The notes beneath the pieces were generated by a model that saw only the letters and a program-made list of their open reading frames with translations, was not told where the DNA came from and ran no database searches. The position numbers and the translations under genes were made by a program. DNA of 64,000 bases from Atrichornis clamosus (taxonomy: Eukaryota > Chordata > Aves > Passeriformes > Menuridae), in the NCBI GenBank assembly GCA_013400975.1, contig WBMZ01003468.1:248001-312000 (forward strand), read 5' to 3'. This document shows, one piece after another, positions 12,137-24,528 of this stretch (the stretch's first letter is position 1; each line of letters starts with the position of its first letter).

Positions 12137-15100
12137 CCTCTTGTCATGAACAACATGTCATATTGGAGTCACATGAAATACTTTTGTGTGTCAGTAGGTC
12201 ACAGGCAATTCAAGACCTGGACTTTAAGACTAGGTCTGCCTAAACCCTGACAAAAGGTAGCTACATCCTGGAAGTCCTGGAAGAGGAAAAGGCAGCACAA
12301 TTAGCAACCTATGTAATGCTCCAGACAACACTCTGAGAGGAAAAATTGCAGATCTGCATGGCAATATATGCTTCAAGGCAAAACCAAGCAAACCCAAATC
12401 AAATGAACATCCAAGATGCCAGTCTTTACTTAGCTGGATCTTGGCATTGACAGATACAATATCAAATATACAGAACAGAAAAAATATTTTTAAAAAGAAA
12501 TTAAAAAACAGAAATATGATTCTTATTGTATTTAACAGGAGAAAAAAATCTGTACAACAATTATGTCTATGTGACTCTTTGATTCAACAAGGAATTTCCA
12601 TTGGTCTACCTTATCAAAAAGGAATCTGTATTTCATAAACCAGTGAAGTCATTTAATAAGAGTAACGAATTTTGAAGAAGGCAGTGCCTCAAAGCTGCTT
12701 TACTTATCAGTATCTTCTACATTACTACCACCATACTATTAAAAGTTTTACAGAAATGGAGGGGGCCAAGTAAAATGAGAAATTAAAGCATTATGGCTCC
12801 CCATCATTTTGCAGAAGTAGTAAGTGGTGATGGGGGTACTTTGGAAGAGCCAATCCCACAGTTCCCCTGAGGGACAGACCCTGGACATCCATCTGACTAG
12901 GATCTGTCTATTCACAGCCCATGCTCTTTCACCAGCATCTCCCACCAGTTTTTCTTGTCTACCCTGCAGAAAACCCATCATGTTCACCAGGCTCACACAA
13001 ACAGAATCAAACTGCACTCATCACCAATGAAAAATACCAAAACCACCTTTTTTTTTGAGTTACTGCATGAAGTTGCTCCCAAAGAGGCCTGATTTCAGTT
13101 CCTGCAGAACAAAGATGATGTTTGGGGGGCACCAAATATTTTGAGCCACCAATAGCTGGGAAGGCAGCAGCACAGCATGAGATGAATGTATGTGGAGTAA
13201 CGTCCAAGTGCAAAGGCAGCTCAATCCAATGCCTATCAACACACAGAGATGAGAGTCATAGATGGCATTAAAAGGTGTAAGAGAATAAATGGTTATCTCT
13301 TGCTAAGGCCAATACAGATGTCTCTTCAGAGGCAAATACCTTGGGGGTCAAGGTTGGTCTGACCTTGTACAGCTGAAGTTAATGAAAAGGAGCTTTGCCA
13401 CCAAGTTCAAGAGGGCAGGACAGAGGCATGGGCAAGAGGAGGTCTGACGTCAGGCACCAGAATTCAGCCTCTCCACAAGTGAACTTCCCTTTCTAACCCC
13501 CTGTCAGAGCAGAAAGCTGCAAAAGCTTGCTTATGGTTAAAAGGGGGAGGGGAAGGATATTTGTGGTAATCTTCAAAGGATTTGTTTTAATTTTTGCTGA
13601 AAGAACAGCAAGTCTTTCGCTGTTTGAACATGTGGCTTTTGGGGAGAGGGCTATGAGTTATTTCATTACTGCTCTTTTGAAATTTTGCTGATTATCAGGA
13701 ACAAATACGGCTCTAACACCAGAGCTGTGATGAAGAGAGATGACTTCCTTGTAAAGCTCTCCGTTGTTTGCATCCTAGTAATTATTCAGTAAATGGATTC
13801 CACCTGTTGTACTTCACCCAGCACATACAGATGGGACTGAAATATATCCTGGATTTATATTTTATTTGGACTAACAAAGCCAGGATTTGAATTCAAGGGG
13901 CAGTGAAGGAACTAAGAATGTTCTGCATCAGAGACTTGGAAAAAGAAATACAGGGCTTTGGCTGTGGCCCTTCTGCTCAGATTATCTCCAAATACTTTAC
14001 ACAATGACTCCTCCTAAGGAAAGCAGGAGCGATCAAATCCATAACACTCTGCTGCTGACCCCTGTCTCTGGCCTCCTTCTTGACACATTTCTTTAACTTC
14101 CTGCTATTTATTTTTTACATTAAAATTACTGGCAATATTTTGGCCATCTCCTGCTTTAATTCCAAACCATGATGAAGGCAGATTTGACTGCTAAAACAGT
14201 ATTACACAATATCTGTCATCCAGATTGAACAGCAACTTATTAGACCCTGTTTTATTGAAAGTCTGCATGTCGGCATTTTGTTTTTATACCTTGCATGTGT
14301 TTTTAGTGTTGAACTTGGCTTTTCCATGAATCTTATAAACGTAAAAAGTACAAAGACTGAAATCCAGTCCCCGCTGAAGTAATGGGGGTTTTGTCACTGA
14401 TGTCCACAGGGAAGGATTTCACCCCAGATTACTAACAGATTTCGGTTTTTTACAAAAATTTCAGTTTGTGTCTCTCCAATGGATACCTTTAGACTGGAGA
14501 GGTCAGTAGGGAGGAGAAAAATTCAGGAAGAAATACTACTATTAAAATTACATTCTAGACAACATCCCTGTGCATGTGCATGCACACCCACATCTGGAAG
14601 AGCTGCTGAGAGCACACGGAGTCACACAAGGTCTGACACCCCAGCTAAGAGAACACCACTTCTAGACCTGGCGTCTCTAAATCTGTGAGGATATATCCAG
14701 TATCTTAGAGGTTCTAAACAATGCAGACAAGTAACCCAATGCAGATCTCCTAACTATACAAAAAAATACACTGTATACCTTCTGTCATTCTACAGGATAC
14801 AGCATTCTATATTCAGGTCTTCAATATGCATACACATGGTATGTATAAGCAAACACAACAGGGTGGTAATATCCACGTGGAAAGCTGCTGCATCATATAG
14901 TAAATGAATTCCCTCCCTTTTGCCTGGTAACTTTGGGTCCTTTTCAGTTTCAATGCAGTTAAGATCCTTTCTACAGCTGTGCATTGTAATTGAAGAAAAA
15001 GCAACAAGGGTGCAGAAAGAGACCATCTTCTCCCTGCCCTATGCAGAAAGGGACAACTTTGGGAATGTAGCTTCTTTGTTGCTGTGAAAGTTTAACAACT

Positions 15101-15652
15101 ACCTTCAGTTCCATCAGCAAGCACCAAAGATTCGGTGTGCCCACCAGTTAAAGCTTGAAGGTTATAACATCATCCCTTGCAAGACAAAAGTTCTTAGGTC
15201 ATTTCTAAAGGTGCTTTTCTGTTTAATAAGCATACCTCCTCACTTTGCAGGAGCAGAATCTTGAAAAAAGAAGTTACAATAAAACTTAAAACCCTCCAAA
15301 AGATTCTTAAATAGCTTTTCTATAACCCATATGGCATATAAATGAGTATAGGATAGTGCTGTGTAACAAGTTTATTGGCATACAGTTGGTATGGCCAGAT
15401 TACTTCTCCTTTTAGTGTGTAACCTTAGACTGTAGCCATCTTAAATGCATGCTGATAAATCTTAAATATACCAGCCCAGTGTGTGTCATTTGTTCCTCAT
15501 ACATACACTTCTCTTAGAGTATGTAAGTAGATATTTACATATAAAATTCTGATGGCGCACCAAGGATTCGATTAACGCATTCCTTTTCAAACCCACCAAA
15601 CCCACTATGTTTTCTATCATTGATAAAACCTCTAGGCTTTCACAAATGTGTT

Positions 15653-15710
15653 TTAACAATTGTTAAGTTGCTGTTGTGGCCTGTGAAGGTTACTGGTCTG
15701 GTAACAATGG
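15653..15710. promoter_or_regulatory. SOX-type motif pair beside the DR5
   Basis: TTAACAATTGTTAA at 15653-15666 is a 14-base perfect palindrome made of two facing AACAAT cores. AACAATGG at 15703-15710 is a consensus SOX site. Clustered SOX and RAR motifs are common in neural enhancers; that this is one is inference. Confidence 0.35.
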
Positions 15711-15780
15711 AAACTGGAGTCTTATGTTTATCTTTAAGCCAGGACGGATGGAGGCAGCAACAGTATACGCTTTCCTAAAC

Positions 15781-15797
15781 TGACCTGCTAATGACCT
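15781..15797 (-). promoter_or_regulatory. Perfect consensus DR5 retinoic acid response element
   Basis: The plus strand reads TGACCT-GCTAA-TGACCT, so the minus strand carries AGGTCA-TTAGC-AGGTCA: two exact consensus half-sites with the 5-base spacing preferred by RAR/RXR. Over both strands of 64 kb the chance of this exact pair is below 1 percent (2 x 64000 / 4^12). SOX-type motifs lie 71-144 bases upstream on the plus strand. Confidence 0.6.
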
Positions 15798-17079
15798 GAA
15801 TCCTGCCCTGAGGGGTTAGTATCCTTTGGAGTAAGAGGATATTTAGCTCTGATGCCTGCTCAACCTACTACTCATTTAAAAGAAATTGCCTCATTCAGGC
15901 TAAGGGGTTTACATCCTATTCTCCAAAATTAATCATTCATACACCATGTGTTATTTCAGAAACCTAGATGTTAGTTATGAAAAATACATGCATTAAAACC
16001 CGACTAGTCTTGTACCGCAAAAATGTTGAAGAAAACTTCAGCACCACAAAGACTTAATAATGGGTTTGACTGCTTATTACTTTCAATAGTTCAACTTCAG
16101 TATGCCTGTCACAGCCATTGCTGTGCCTCTGCCGAGTCAAGGCCATTCAGGGATACCAAGTTCTTTACTGACTAGCTTCCTCCCTTAGAAGGATGGAGCA
16201 AGCAGTTTGGATTTAACAGAAGGACTTCATCCACTATTTGGATGAAACTGATCTGTCTGGAAGTTAATAAATTCAGCTGCACTGAATAACTATTTTGCTT
16301 TATCATATGCATGTGCATTTTACATGTTTCTGATCAAGATCTGAGATGGAAAATGGCACAGGATGGCTATTTCCATTACATCCTCTTGCACATCTGGAGA
16401 TTAATGACGCAGCATTCCAGACAGGTTGTATAGTTTGGGAAGCACCAAGATGTTTTGAGCACTTACTCGCAAACCCAAACGTGCAGTCTCACCAAGTACT
16501 ACCAACATACCACACACCCTAATTTTTTTCATTATCACTGAGTAATGATAAGACTGGGACTCCTACTTCCTGGAGTCTGTGCTCTTTTCTTTATCTCTAT
16601 GTACATCTGCCACTCAGTGTTGACCAAATTCAGAGCAGCACTTGCCATTATTTTATGACAGGTTTTCCTTGAATGCTAATCTCCTGGGAATCTGGCATCC
16701 CAGTTCAGAGCAAATCCTGTTCATGCACTCAAAATGAGAACACAATTTACCATTTTGCAGAAACATCAACAAGAATTAAAGCTACAGTAAAATTGCGTGT
16801 TTATTTAAGTTTCTCGGCACAATTCCCATCCAGATAAAATCATCAGCCTGAAAAACTCACAAAAAAAGTCTGCTGAAATTTTGCACTTAAGTCATTTCAA
16901 TGTCTTGGAAAATGTTCTCCTTTTCCAATTCCCTCCCCGCCACCTCACCATCGTCCAATGGAACAAAATAGGTTTGTATTTTAAACATTAACTTTCAGGT
17001 AAATTCTCAGTTCACAATATTACTGCCTTGGAAGATTTCACACCTCCAGAGGCAACATTTGCCTTCTTCAGCATCAGGC

Positions 17080-17110
17080 AAAAAAAAAAAAATTATTACC
17101 ACACACACAC
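17080..17110. repeat. A13 run and (CA)n microsatellite
   Basis: An A run at 17080-17092 is followed after TTATTACC by about five CA units. Confidence 0.85.
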
Positions 17111-17570
17111 CACCGTATTTATCACATATATGTATTTTAAAGTATTTAGCAGTTAAGCCTTTCTTGAAGATTTTACAGTAATTTCCTTGCTCCTCGAAAA
17201 CGTTTCAGACTTACAGCCTCAATTGTCTTTGAAATCAAATTCAATGACTCCTAGGAAGTTCATTTTAAAAATGACTACAAATGAAAAGCATGCTACATAC
17301 CAACCACCCTGTGCCAGTATAGATGAGACTAATAAATAGTAGTATTTCAGGAGATCAACGCTCATTCTTTGACAACTTTGTGCACTGGAACGTACACCAA
17401 GCATGGAGCTAGGTTATTCCAGCAGCTGGGATGAGGGTCAAACCAGAGCATCTCAGGCTTTCTGGCAGGAGGCACCTAATATTCCTGCACCAGTGGAGGA
17501 AACACCTCCCCGTCTCCCAACAGATAGACAATGTTTCTGCACACTACCCCACTCGCTCCTACCAGCCGCT

Positions 17571-17596
17571 ACCTACTCCTACCTACCTACTCCTAT
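17571..17596. repeat. (CCTA)n-like microsatellite
   Basis: CCTA units interrupted by CTCCTA, inside the longest open frame of the window. Confidence 0.8.
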
Positions 17597-17999
17597 CCTG
17601 TTTCCTCTGACTCTGCAGAAACAGGTGCAGCCTGGGCCCACTAGGGCTGCCCACCACCATGACCTGGAGCCTTGGGCGCTGAGCAGGAATGGGAACATAC
17701 CTGGCCACCTCGACAGCACCGCAAACAACAAAAACTCACAACCTGTTACTCCAAGCCCCACCAGCCAAAGCCCTGCAGGCAGCACTTCTGGAAATATGCC
17801 CAGGCAGGTGGCCTGCACCTCTTGGTATGAGGCTGGAGATCCCAAGGCAGTCGGTGACCTTCACGCTGGCAGCTCCAGCCCAGGGATGTTGCAGGGCACA
17901 ATTGGCGCTGGTACACACGCATCCCTGGATCCAGGTGCACTGTTAACAAAACTGTCTCTCCCACAGAGCCTGCAGAACAATACATTTTATATTCTAATG

Positions 18000-18430
18000 A
18001 AGTAATTATTAAAATAGGTAATTATTGAAATAACCGCATCAACTCCCAGTCATTAAAATCCTCCTAAACAGAACGGCATGATGGTTTAGGCTATTAGAAA
18101 GCTTGGCAGCCACCCAACGCCTACAATAGCTTCTAATTAATTGATCTCACCTCTAATCTGCTATTGTTAGCCTAGTGCTGATCATTTGTTTGGCCTACAG
18201 ATCCTATTGCCCCTTTCATTTGATTGTATTTGTTACTGTACCCTCTCTATCTCTTTCAATTAAGCACAGGTTAAGTGGTTCAACCGCAAGAGAATAGGAG
18301 ATAATGGCACCAATCAAAGTAATCTCTTTAATTTGCTAAATGGATTACAGGGAAACCCCAGCCAAAGTGAAGTCATAGCTGGTGGCCTTCACTTGAACTA
18401 TACACAAAGAGTATCTAATTATTAACCCAC
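18000..18430. promoter_or_regulatory. Putative conserved developmental enhancer block
   Basis: This AT-rich, repeat-free block contains closely packed motifs: CTAATTAATTGATC (homeodomain), CAATTAAG, TTAAGTGG (NKX2-like), AACCGCA (RUNX-like), AGATAATGG (GATA-like), AATCAAAG (TCF/LEF-like) and TTTAATTTGC. The composition resembles vertebrate conserved non-coding elements, but alignment is needed. Confidence 0.3.
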
Positions 18431-19289
18431 CACATGCCAAACTTTACAGATATCCAATAAAACAACACAGCAGTCCCGTAGTAGCGGGGTTGCTCTCATT
18501 ACAGCGTTTTCCACTGTAAAATTACTTTGACTGCAAAATCCTTGTATCAGTGTCTTTCCAAGCACGCCATACGCTGCACTTTCAAGTGCAACATATCTAG
18601 ATATAACAATCAAAACACTGCACTGCATACCAGCCAAGGGAGTGGATTTATAATCTCTTTAAGGACATGCTTGTGGTAGAGTTCATTTTTCATATTTGTA
18701 CTATAAATGCAAATGCAGCTTTGCAGCTAGTATTGCTTCTGCTGACTGTAGAAGTTTTAACAGTAAATAAGCTTTGTCCTTAAACTGGCAAGAGGGTTTC
18801 TTCCCCCTCTCCTCTTTCTTCTGAAGTGTTTTTGAGCAAGCTGTCTGGCAAGAGAGCTTCACGCCCAGTACTTTGGCTGTGCGTGTCCTTGGCTAATCAG
18901 TCAGGCAGTGAATTCAAGAATGTGAGCTGCATGAGACAGAGGGTCATTTCCTTGCAATGACAGGGAGAATCAGAATCAGGACATCAGAAAGAAAAAAGGT
19001 AGGAGGGGACAACAAGATTTCATGCAGAAGGAAACTCAGCTTGTTGGAGAAGCAGAATTTCTTAGGAGCAGCTGGATCTCTGCCTTTTCATAATAAAATG
19101 TTTTTATTAGTGACAAAACAGACATTACCTAGCACAAATCTACTGCTCCTGGCAGAGTTCAGCTTGCATCGGATGATGGGCCAGTGAAACAGAATATGGT
19201 ATCATTTTGCACTTCCATTTTGCCTGTGGTTGGTTGATTTCAAACAGAACAATTACATTAGCCTCAAGGAGAACATCTAAGAAGTGAAA

Positions 19290-19367
19290 TCTCCATATTA
19301 ACTTAAAGGAAAATGAGGTATATGGAGATCTCCATATTAACTTAAAGGAAAATGAGGTATATGGAGA
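19290..19367. repeat. Exact 39-bp tandem duplication with inverted unit ends
   Basis: Two identical 39-base units lie head to tail (19290-19328 and 19329-19367). Each begins TCTCCATAT and ends with its reverse complement ATATGGAGA, so each unit can form a hairpin. The junction makes an 18-base perfect palindrome, ATATGGAGATCTCCATAT, at 19320-19337. The perfect identity points to a recent duplication. Confidence 0.95.
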
Positions 19368-19671
19368 AGTAATAATCTATATTCCAGGCTGGATGACTTC
19401 AGATCCTACGAAAAGCCCATTAAATATGGAACAGAACTTGTAGTTTCCAGACCTGACACCTGTCCCACAAGAGAGCACTTATTTGTAACATTCACTACAG
19501 TTGTCTTGTAAACTCAAGAGCTACAGTTTTGATTTCTGACTTAGCTTTTTGCATCCTCGCTTGTTTGGGCACCGAAGCTTCTTTATTAGGATTGTGAACT
19601 TTTCAGAGTTACTTTTGTGATGGCTGTGGTTCTAGGTCATTTTCATGCAATACGGGCATGAACAAAGAAAT

Positions 19672-19687
19672 TATATATATATATATC
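19672..19687. repeat. (TA)n microsatellite
   Basis: About seven TA units. Confidence 0.85.
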
Positions 19688-22600
19688 TCCAAATTTCCAG
19701 CAACGCTCCCAACACAGCATGCCTCTGTTCCAAGGAGATGTCATATTTCATAACATGTTTTTGTTTGCATGGTAACTGGCCAGTAACTTGGCATTCTTCT
19801 GCCGTTCTGTGTTTCGACACCAGTTCAAGCCCTAACTGCTTAAAGCTGAGCACATACTTCCTGCATTATTGAATTAGCAACTACATATACGTACTACAAA
19901 CTTCAGCAAAGTCCTTGCAGCAACTGCTTGTATAGCAGGTATGGTTCCACAGGAAAATCACAGCTGAGGCCAGGTTTGTCACCCACAGTCACCTAAAGGC
20001 ACACACGAGGCAACTGCTTACCCTGAACATGTTGTGCATTTTGTAAAAAAAAAGTACTTTATGGGTGCAGTCTGGAGCAAGACACTCTTCTTCTTCCACT
20101 CCCCAGACTTCTGCCTCACCGTACACTGTCCTGCTTACTGTGTCTTGACCTGAGGCACCTGGGACATCTCCATAGGTTGACTCCACTCACCCAGCCAGCA
20201 AAAACAGGAGCTATTCTCCACAGGACAAGGGACCTGGTCTGACTCACTGGAGAAGCCCTGCAGCACCACCAGCTGCAACCAGAAGGGACTGGGAACCAGG
20301 CTGGGGGGTGGGATCCCTCAGCCACCCTGTCATCTGCCAGGTAATAATTGCCGTTCCCCTCTTTTACACACAGCATGCAAACAGATCAAAAAGATCTGGA
20401 GCATGACCTGCAGCCCATTCCCATTTTTACCCCCAGCAAGTTCTTTTATGGAGATGAACTCTCTGCCCACAGCAATCCGTTGTGCCTGCATATGCACACC
20501 TGACCTAAAAATACATGGCTGGCTGACACCTTCAAGCATGGAGGAAATCAAATGTCTAAATTTCCAAATGCCTTTGCCATTTGAGAGCAGACGTAAGGCT
20601 ATATTCTGCTTTCCAGCTGTCACAGCTCAAACAACCTTAATGGATTTAACAGCACAGATAAAAATGGCCTTCCAGACCTTATTCAGAAAAAAATATTTTG
20701 CTATTTTAAATTATCCTATTTTTCAGGTAATTCATAAAGATTAAACTGGGCAAAAGGGAAGGTGCAAGCTTACCCAGTAGTATTGTTGGGTTGGATGTTA
20801 TTCAGAAAGCTCAAGCTTTGGGGATCTGTGGTGCTGATTCAGCCCATTCACAGAGCCAGGGGTCAACCCACAGCTCTACTTCTCTGGAATGCAGAAATAT
20901 TTATTCACATCTGGAAGCAGCCCATCTGCACTGGAAACTTTTCTAGCATTTTCTCTTCTATTATGATACAAAAGGTACCAAGCAATCTTTTTTTTTTATT
21001 GTTTTTATCCAACAGTCTTCCCCCTCCATTTATATACCTACATTAAATAAGCAAGCCATGCCTGTTAGGAAGTAAATCAAAATGCTCTGAAATCTGCCAG
21101 GGTCGGTACCAATAACACAAATTGATACATAAATATTGAGGGACTAGTAATTCTCCCTCAACAAGTGAGCCAAATAAGAAACCAGGTGAAGCCCTCCCAT
21201 TTTAATTCTGCTGAACTATTGATATTAGCATTGAGGCCCCCCAACACACATGAGGCCCTGGCTCGAGTGACGGTTTTCAACACCACCTTAATTAAACCTG
21301 CTCCAAGCAAATTTAATCAGCACAGTGAATAAAATGGCTTCTGAAAGCAGGGAGCAGTTTACATCAGGATTTCCAGCACAACTGTCAACAGTGCTGCAAA
21401 AACACTTTGCTGAGCATCAGGAGGGATTTCTGGGTACAAAAAACAAAAAAAAAATCCTATTGCAACTCCTTGAGCAAACAGAAAGATCCTGAGGAAAGTG
21501 AACACAGGGAAGATACTTTCCTATCTGCATCCCATCCCTTTCAGTTTCAAGAGGAACTTCTCTGAGCATCTGAAATCCTCCCTTATGTTTAATGTCAGCG
21601 GTAATATTCCAGGACTTAAATTCAGACCACAGACAATTCCTCTTTTTCCTGTTCTTTCCTAGGTGTCTGCTTACGGTCAGGGCAGAAGACAGATTGCTGG
21701 GCCAGACGGACCCTCGGTCTGAGCCGGCACAGCCTTTCTTACACTCTGCAATATGTTTCCTACACTACTCTGTCACAGGCAGTGCAGAAACTGTTTGCTC
21801 TTTCTTTCTTCTGGCTGTATGAAGTCTATTATTTAGGTAATTACACTCGGAACTGCACCAAGCAAATGGTTTCCTCTCCTATTGATGCAAGACAAGTCTC
21901 AAGACTGACGATAATTCCATTGCCTTCCTATACAAATAACGTAAATCTCACTGATGGATATTTTGCATGATCTCTGATTGAAAACAGCCCTGAAAAAATG
22001 CAACTGTCTTTTAGTCCTTTCTTCCCTAACCCCAAACTACCGTGGAAGCAAACAAGAAGCAACTCTTTAGCTGAACAAATTAAGACAGTGCTGTTAAGCA
22101 AAGCCCCAAGGTAGATATATCTGTTAATTTCTGTACCCAGCAGCACAGGCAGATCTGCTCAAGAGCTGCCTTCCCTCCTCCACACCACCAGCCGAAGGTG
22201 TGCTGGGCAAAAGGCACGGGACTCCCCTTGCAACCCATTTGCTGTGTAAAAACAGCTGGTGTTGGCCACAAGGGTGGGAGAATGAAGTGGGGTACAAACT
22301 CTGATCTCCTACTCCCAGGGACCATAAGAACGGGGACACCAGCCTCTCACAGGGTTGGAGTCAAAGCCCTCTCTTCGTGCACTGCATTGTTTGAGCCAAT
22401 TGGCATTTCCATTGCTTTGCTGTGGGACTTTGCTGCCACGTATCCCATTAAAATGGATGTTCTTCAGGACTACAGCCCTGCTGCCTTTCCTCAGTAGGGA
22501 CTTCTGCAGTCACTACAGACACAGATCTCTGAATGCACAGAGTTAGAGAGAACATCTACAGGCACAGTCACATCCAGATAATAAAGTTTCATCTCAAACA

Positions 22601-22702
22601 GTGTAGTTCACACGCAAAGATGAACATACACACAGATCATCAAAGCAAAGGCCCTTTGCAAGGACTGCTTTTAGCAGTCAAGTGTAAAAAACCCAAGAAA
22701 TT

Positions 22703-22752
22703 CGGAAAAAAAAACCAACCCCAACCAACCAAAACAACCCAAAAAACCACAG
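22703..22752. repeat. A/C-rich low-complexity tract
   Basis: Irregular AACC, AAAACAACCC and AAAAAACC units. Complementary G/T-rich tracts occur near 8.9, 12.0, 31.6 and 63.3 kb. Confidence 0.7.
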
Positions 22753-24504
22753 TAGTACAAAAAAAGAAATTGTCTTTTAATTTCTGTTGGTAAGGGAAAT
22801 ATCCCATCTCTCTGTCAATAAGCACAGACTTCTTCACAGGCTCTATACTAATTCTTATGATTTTTAGGCAATGAATAAATTGTAATGTAAAAATGTAATA
22901 CTACTTCAGTAGGAGTTAAACACAAATGACAATACCTTATGTCTAGAGCACTCTGCCAGAAACCATCTGCTAAAAATCCCCAATTTAAACTTAGGTCTAA
23001 CTTAGGCCAGGTTACTACTGCAATCCCAAAGTAATGGGAAACGCAGGACAAAAAGGCAAGCTTTGATTCCTTTCCTACTACACCTCCAATAAATCTGTGG
23101 AAAGTATCTCCTTCTTAAGGGGTGTAGCCTTCCCTCCTAATATTAATTTTTAATCTGCAGGGGAAAAATCGCTTTCTTAGCTCAGAAAAGCCAGGGATTT
23201 TTCTTTCTCCAAGAAAAAGTGTTCTCTAAATACGACCCAATTACCAGGTAATTTTGCTTTAACCAAAACTGAATTCTTTCAGCAAATCCACCCTTTGCAA
23301 TTTGCAGTCATCTTAATGCCACTATGCTGTCTGAAGGACCGGTTTTGCATGTATTATTTACTCTGGACAACACAGTAGCAAATACAATGCAGTTAAAACC
23401 TGCTCTGAGTTTTTAGACTGAGGATACACAGAAAAGCAGTGCTGCTGCACAGTCCCACAGGGCTCTCTGGGCTGCCTGGTTTGGCTGGAAGTGAAGCAGC
23501 AGCTAGTGCTAGCCAAGGAAATACTATCACTCAAAGACACCGAAATATCCATGGAAAGAAGACACCATGCAAAAACACAGCACTCCTATAATTGTACTGT
23601 AGAAAAGCACCTCGCTTCAAAACTCTTAAAGAAAAATCAGAATTGCTCAATAAAATATTTTGCACTACTAATGAGAGAGAAAAACAAACAAACACTAAAG
23701 CTTTTACAGCTTCAGCAGAACATGTAATATAACTTTTAAAAAAAAGCTAAGCAATTTCAATCCTCAGGCTTTAAACACACTATTCATGTGATTTCCTAGA
23801 CAAAATTTAAATCCACCAGTATTTCAACAATTCCCTAAATTAATAAGCTGTACTATTTTAGCAAAATCTGTTCAAAAAATAGAAAAACAAAAAGTGAGTG
23901 GTGTCAATTAGATACTAGCTGAAAGTACTGATGTATATTAAAATCTAAAAAGTATCTAAAAGTTAAGACTTTAGAAAAATATTAATATAAAACACCTATG
24001 AGTACAATCTTTGAGGAAAAATAATGTGTTAAGCCAAATACATATGGAAGCATCTAAAATTACAAGCTCTTATTCCAACTCCTGGTTATTCAGTAGCTAA
24101 TCTGCACTGGAAGAAGGTAACTAAATACAAATGAATTGTTAAGAAAAACACCCAGTATTTGCTGGAATATTTAACAGCTGGAACAGCTGGACTGGATTAC
24201 TGAACAATGAAATTCAGTGTGCAGTCAGGTAGTGAGGCAAGAAAGCTCCCTCAACAAAGCCATAGCAGAAGGAAATAAAATAATAAGCATTTATAACAAT
24301 CACTTTTTTCTTCTTCTTTTCAACCAGCTATTAAATCTCACACTGAATGTTCCATTTCATGAACACATGTGAAGCAAATCAAGACATCTAGAAGTCAGTT
24401 TTAAAGGTTTTTAAAGGCTTCTTAATTTCGTTTTATAGTGACAAGATAAAATGGGATTTCTGGGTTTTTTAATTGAACATGTTAGATTCCCAGAGATGAA
24501 TTTC

Positions 24505-24528
24505 ATTTATTTATTTATTTAGTTATTT
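24505..24528. repeat. (ATTT)n microsatellite
   Basis: Four ATTT units, then AGTTATTT. Confidence 0.85.

Larger units (their letters stand above)
9959..15652. other. Intron sequence, no gene recognised
   Basis: Single-copy DNA with two microsatellites. An inverted repeat CAAGGT/ACCTTG lies at 13349-13367. No exon or transposon is recognised. Confidence 0.55.
15798..17999. other. Intron sequence including the longest open frame
   Basis: Single-copy DNA. The frame at 17403-18005 (plus, 200 codons) is the longest in the window; its composition is rich in Pro, Ser and Thr and it matches no family I know. It is treated as a probable chance frame. Confidence 0.5.

Noticed and set aside
13345..13367. 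Inverted half-sites GGGTCA/TGACCT with 9-base spacing and CAAGGT/ACCTTG arms.
   Set aside because: The spacing is not used by known nuclear receptor dimers, and short arms like these are common.
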